Shown here piece by piece: positions 62,243 through 64,000 of a stretch of DNA of 64,000 nt. The notes under the pieces were generated by a model, which made no database searches, was not told the origin of the DNA, and saw only the letters and a program-made list of their open reading frames with translations. The position numbers and the translations under genes were made by a program. Origin of the DNA: Corallococcus sp. EGB (GTDB lineage: Bacteria > Myxococcota > Myxococcia > Myxococcales > Myxococcaceae). Location of the stretch: positions 8,777,356-8,841,355 of the forward strand of contig NZ_CP079946.1 in NCBI RefSeq assembly GCF_019968905.1, written 5' to 3'. How positions within the stretch are numbered: position 1 is the first letter of the stretch; every line of letters starts with the position of its first letter.

Positions 62243-64000
62243 ATGATACAGCCCTCCTCCACCTCGACCCAGGCGCTGCTCTTCAAGCTGCTGTTGCTGC
62301 GCACGCTGGTCGTCACGGTGGCGGTGGCGCCGGCCATCTACGTCGACATGCAGCTGTTGGACGTGGACGCGAGCATGGCGGGGTTCGTGCTGGGCGTCGT
62401 CACGCCCATCGTGATTGGCGGGCTGGCGCTGGTGGTGCCCATTGGGGCGGTGGGGGCGCTCTTGCGGCACGCGGTGGAGGCGGAGGCGAGTCCGGCGGAG
62501 CGGCTGGGGCGGCTGTTGCGGCTGCCGGGCGTGCTCACGTTCGTGGAGGCGCAGGCGGGCTGGTTCCTGGGCGGCATCTTCTTCAACGGCGCCATTGGCC
62601 TGGCGCTGGACCGGCCGCCGCGCGTCATCCTGGTGGGCGTGGCGGTGGCGATGAGCGCGGGCCTCTTCAGCGCGCCCATCATGTACATGCTCTACGAGAA
62701 GGCGCTGGCGGCGGTGACGCTGGAGGCGTTCCGCCGGGCGCCGCACGAGCGCCCTGTCGGCGAGGGGCTGTTCCTGCCGCGGCAGAGCTGGTTCCTGCCG
62801 GCCATCGTGGTGTCCGCGCTGCTGATTACGTGCATCACGAGCATCGCCACGTTGCAGCTGCGGCTGGAGAAGAACCTGTCGGCGCTGGCGGATGACCTGG
62901 AGCTGTCGGGCGAGTACCGGGGCGCGGCGCGGGTGCGCTCGCGCATCCACCCGCTGCAGCGCGACCTGACGTTGCCGGTGGCGTTCCTGGGTGGGTTCGC
63001 GGCGCTGGGGGCCATCTTCACGGCGGCGTGGGCGGCGCGCCGGCTGGCGCAGGGGGCGAAGGCGGTGGGGGCGTCGCTGGACGCGCTGGTGGAGGGCCGC
63101 GCGTCGCCGCCGCAGTGGGTGTCCACGGATGAGCTGGGGGACTTGTCCGCGCGCACGTGGTTGCTCTACGAGCAGTTGCAGGAGCTGCCCCGGTCGTTGC
63201 GCTCGTCCGCGGGGCACCTGGCGAAGGCGGGCACGCGGCTGACGGAGGCGAGCGACCAGCAGAACCGCACGCTGTCGCGGCAGGCGTCGGCCATCCACCA
63301 GGCGCGCACGACGGCGCAGGAGATCCAGCAGATGTCCAAGCTGGCGGCCAGCCGCGCGGGGAGCGTCCTGCAGGTGGCGGAGCGCACCGCGGCGATGGGC
63401 AGGCTGGGCGAGGAGTCGCTGGCGGGCACGGAGCAGGGGCTCGACGACATCCGGGGCCTGACGCACGGGTTGAATCAGCAGGTGGCGGACCTGGGCACGC
63501 GGGCCCGCGAGGTGGGCCGGGTGTCGGAGGTGGTGAAGTCGCTGGCGGACCAGTCGCACATGCTGGCCATCAACGCGGCCATCGAGGCGAGCCGCGCGGG
63601 CGAGCAGGGCCGGGGCTTCGCGGTGGTGGCCCGGCAGATGCGGGAGCTGGCGGACCAGTCCATCAAGGCGACAGGGCAGGTGCGCGGGCTGCTGGAGGGC
63701 ATGGAGGCCGCGACGGGTGAGGCGGTCATCACCGCGGACAAGAGCGCGCAGGGCGTGGAGGCGGCGCTGGTGCCGCTGCGCAAGAGCGGCGAGCGGCTGC
63801 GGGAGCTCATCAAGCTGACGCACGAGTCCGCGTCAGCGGTGCGGCAGATCGCCGAGGCCGTGGCGCAGCAGCACGCGGGCGTGGATCAGCTGTTCAGCGC
63901 GGTGAGCGAGATGGACGAGCTGATGGCCGCGACGCTGCGGCAGCTGGGCACGACGCAGGAGGCGGCGACGGCGGTGGCCCAGGCGACGGGGCAGGTGTCG
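62243..64000 (+). CDS. methyl-accepting chemotaxis protein, C-terminus cut off
   Basis: 586 residues before the window ends. The N-terminus has about six hydrophobic helices (LLFKLLLLRTLVVTVAVAPA, FVLGVVTPIVIGGLALVVPI, WFLGGIFFNGAIGLALD, VILVGVAVAMSAGLFSAPI, SWFLPAIVVSALLITCITSI, FLGGFAALGAIFTAAWAAR) instead of the usual two, then a HAMP-like segment and the coiled signalling domain. The hairpin tip (around 432-474) is SLADQSHMLAINAAIEASRA and GEQGRGFAVVARQMRELADQ. This signals to a CheA/CheW-like complex; the ligand is unknown. Start ATG 62243; a TTG at 62186 could extend it. Confidence 0.85.
   Translation, partial: MIQPSSTSTQALLFKLLLLRTLVVTVAVAPAIYVDMQLLDVDASMAGFVLGVVTPIVIGGLALVVPIGAVGALLRHAVEAEASPAERLGRLLRLPGVLTFVEAQAGWFLGGIFFNGAIGLALDRPPRVILVGVAVAMSAGLFSAPIMYMLYEKALAAVTLEAFRRAPHERPVGEGLFLPRQSWFLPAIVVSALLITCITSIATLQLRLEKNLSALADDLELSGEYRGAARVRSRIHPLQRDLTLPVAFLGGFAALGAIFTAAWAARRLAQGAKAVGASLDALVEGRASPPQWVSTDELGDLSARTWLLYEQLQELPRSLRSSAGHLAKAGTRLTEASDQQNRTLSRQASAIHQARTTAQEIQQMSKLAASRAGSVLQVAERTAAMGRLGEESLAGTEQGLDDIRGLTHGLNQQVADLGTRAREVGRVSEVVKSLADQSHMLAINAAIEASRAGEQGRGFAVVARQMRELADQSIKATGQVRGLLEGMEAATGEAVITADKSAQGVEAALVPLRKSGERLRELIKLTHESASAVRQIAEAVAQQHAGVDQLFSAVSEMDELMAATLRQLGTTQEAATAVAQATGQVS

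Overview
The window is about 70% GC and gene-dense, with strong G/C preference at third codon positions. A traA/traB outer-membrane-exchange locus, a MYXO-CTERM-like tail, large Ser/Thr kinases and many lipoproteins point to a myxobacterium of the Myxococcaceae (Corallococcus or Myxococcus type). The genus is inferred, not proven. I see no rRNA, tRNA, insertion sequence, phage or CRISPR array; this looks like core chromosome.

Layout. 1-3.9 kb: a truncated SDR gene, a secreted WVP-motif protein, a methyltransferase, a GreB-type factor, a lipoprotein and a small membrane protein. 3.75-7.4 kb: a serine-rich lipoprotein translationally coupled to a large DUF4105/Lnb-type periplasmic protein. 7.6-12.9 kb: a sugar-lactone-oxidase-type flavoenzyme and a PLP aldolase/deaminase (one operon), a LuxR-type regulator and a phosphoesterase. 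12.9-17.3 kb: a thioredoxin lipoprotein, a dynamin-like GTPase and a DAC-like (DACNV-type) sensor. 17.4-21.2 kb: traA-traB. 21.2-28.1 kb (minus): an Ig-like lipoprotein, a 1321-residue kinase/ATPase/TPR protein and a DCC1-lipase maturation factor fusion. 28.2-34 kb: an MBL-fold-like protein, an amidinotransferase pair, a Na+/H+ antiporter and an SRPBCC/2OG-oxygenase pair. 34.3-40 kb: a CBM-like di-heme cytochrome, a hypothetical protein, a second GTPase and an M23 peptidase. 40.4-45.9 kb: TetR and a fatty acid hydroxylase behind a perfect palindrome, pgi, a NodS-like methyltransferase, an SDR and a WGR-like protein. 45.9-50.4 kb (minus): cydAB, a YqjD/YqjE-like envelope pair and an ADP-ribosylglycohydrolase. 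50.8-54.9 kb (minus): a partial ATP synthase operon atpG-atpD-unknown-atpC with a recognisable promoter, a hairpin-rich intercistronic gap and a terminator. 55.2-64 kb: a DUF218 protein, an acidic small protein, a SUKH-to-histone-H1-like fusion, a thioredoxin, an ABC exporter, a tandem universal stress protein, a 53-residue ORF, a CsbD protein and a truncated chemoreceptor.

The main biology is cell-surface identity and envelope upkeep. TraA/TraB would mediate kin-specific outer membrane fusion, and the recognition half of traA has visibly relaxed codon use. The most unusual architectures are the SUKH-H1 fusion, the CBM-di-heme fusion, the DAC-like sensor upstream of traA, the lipoprotein/Lnb coupling and the secreted protein inserted inside the atp operon. 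All functions are read from sequence motifs; no database search was possible.
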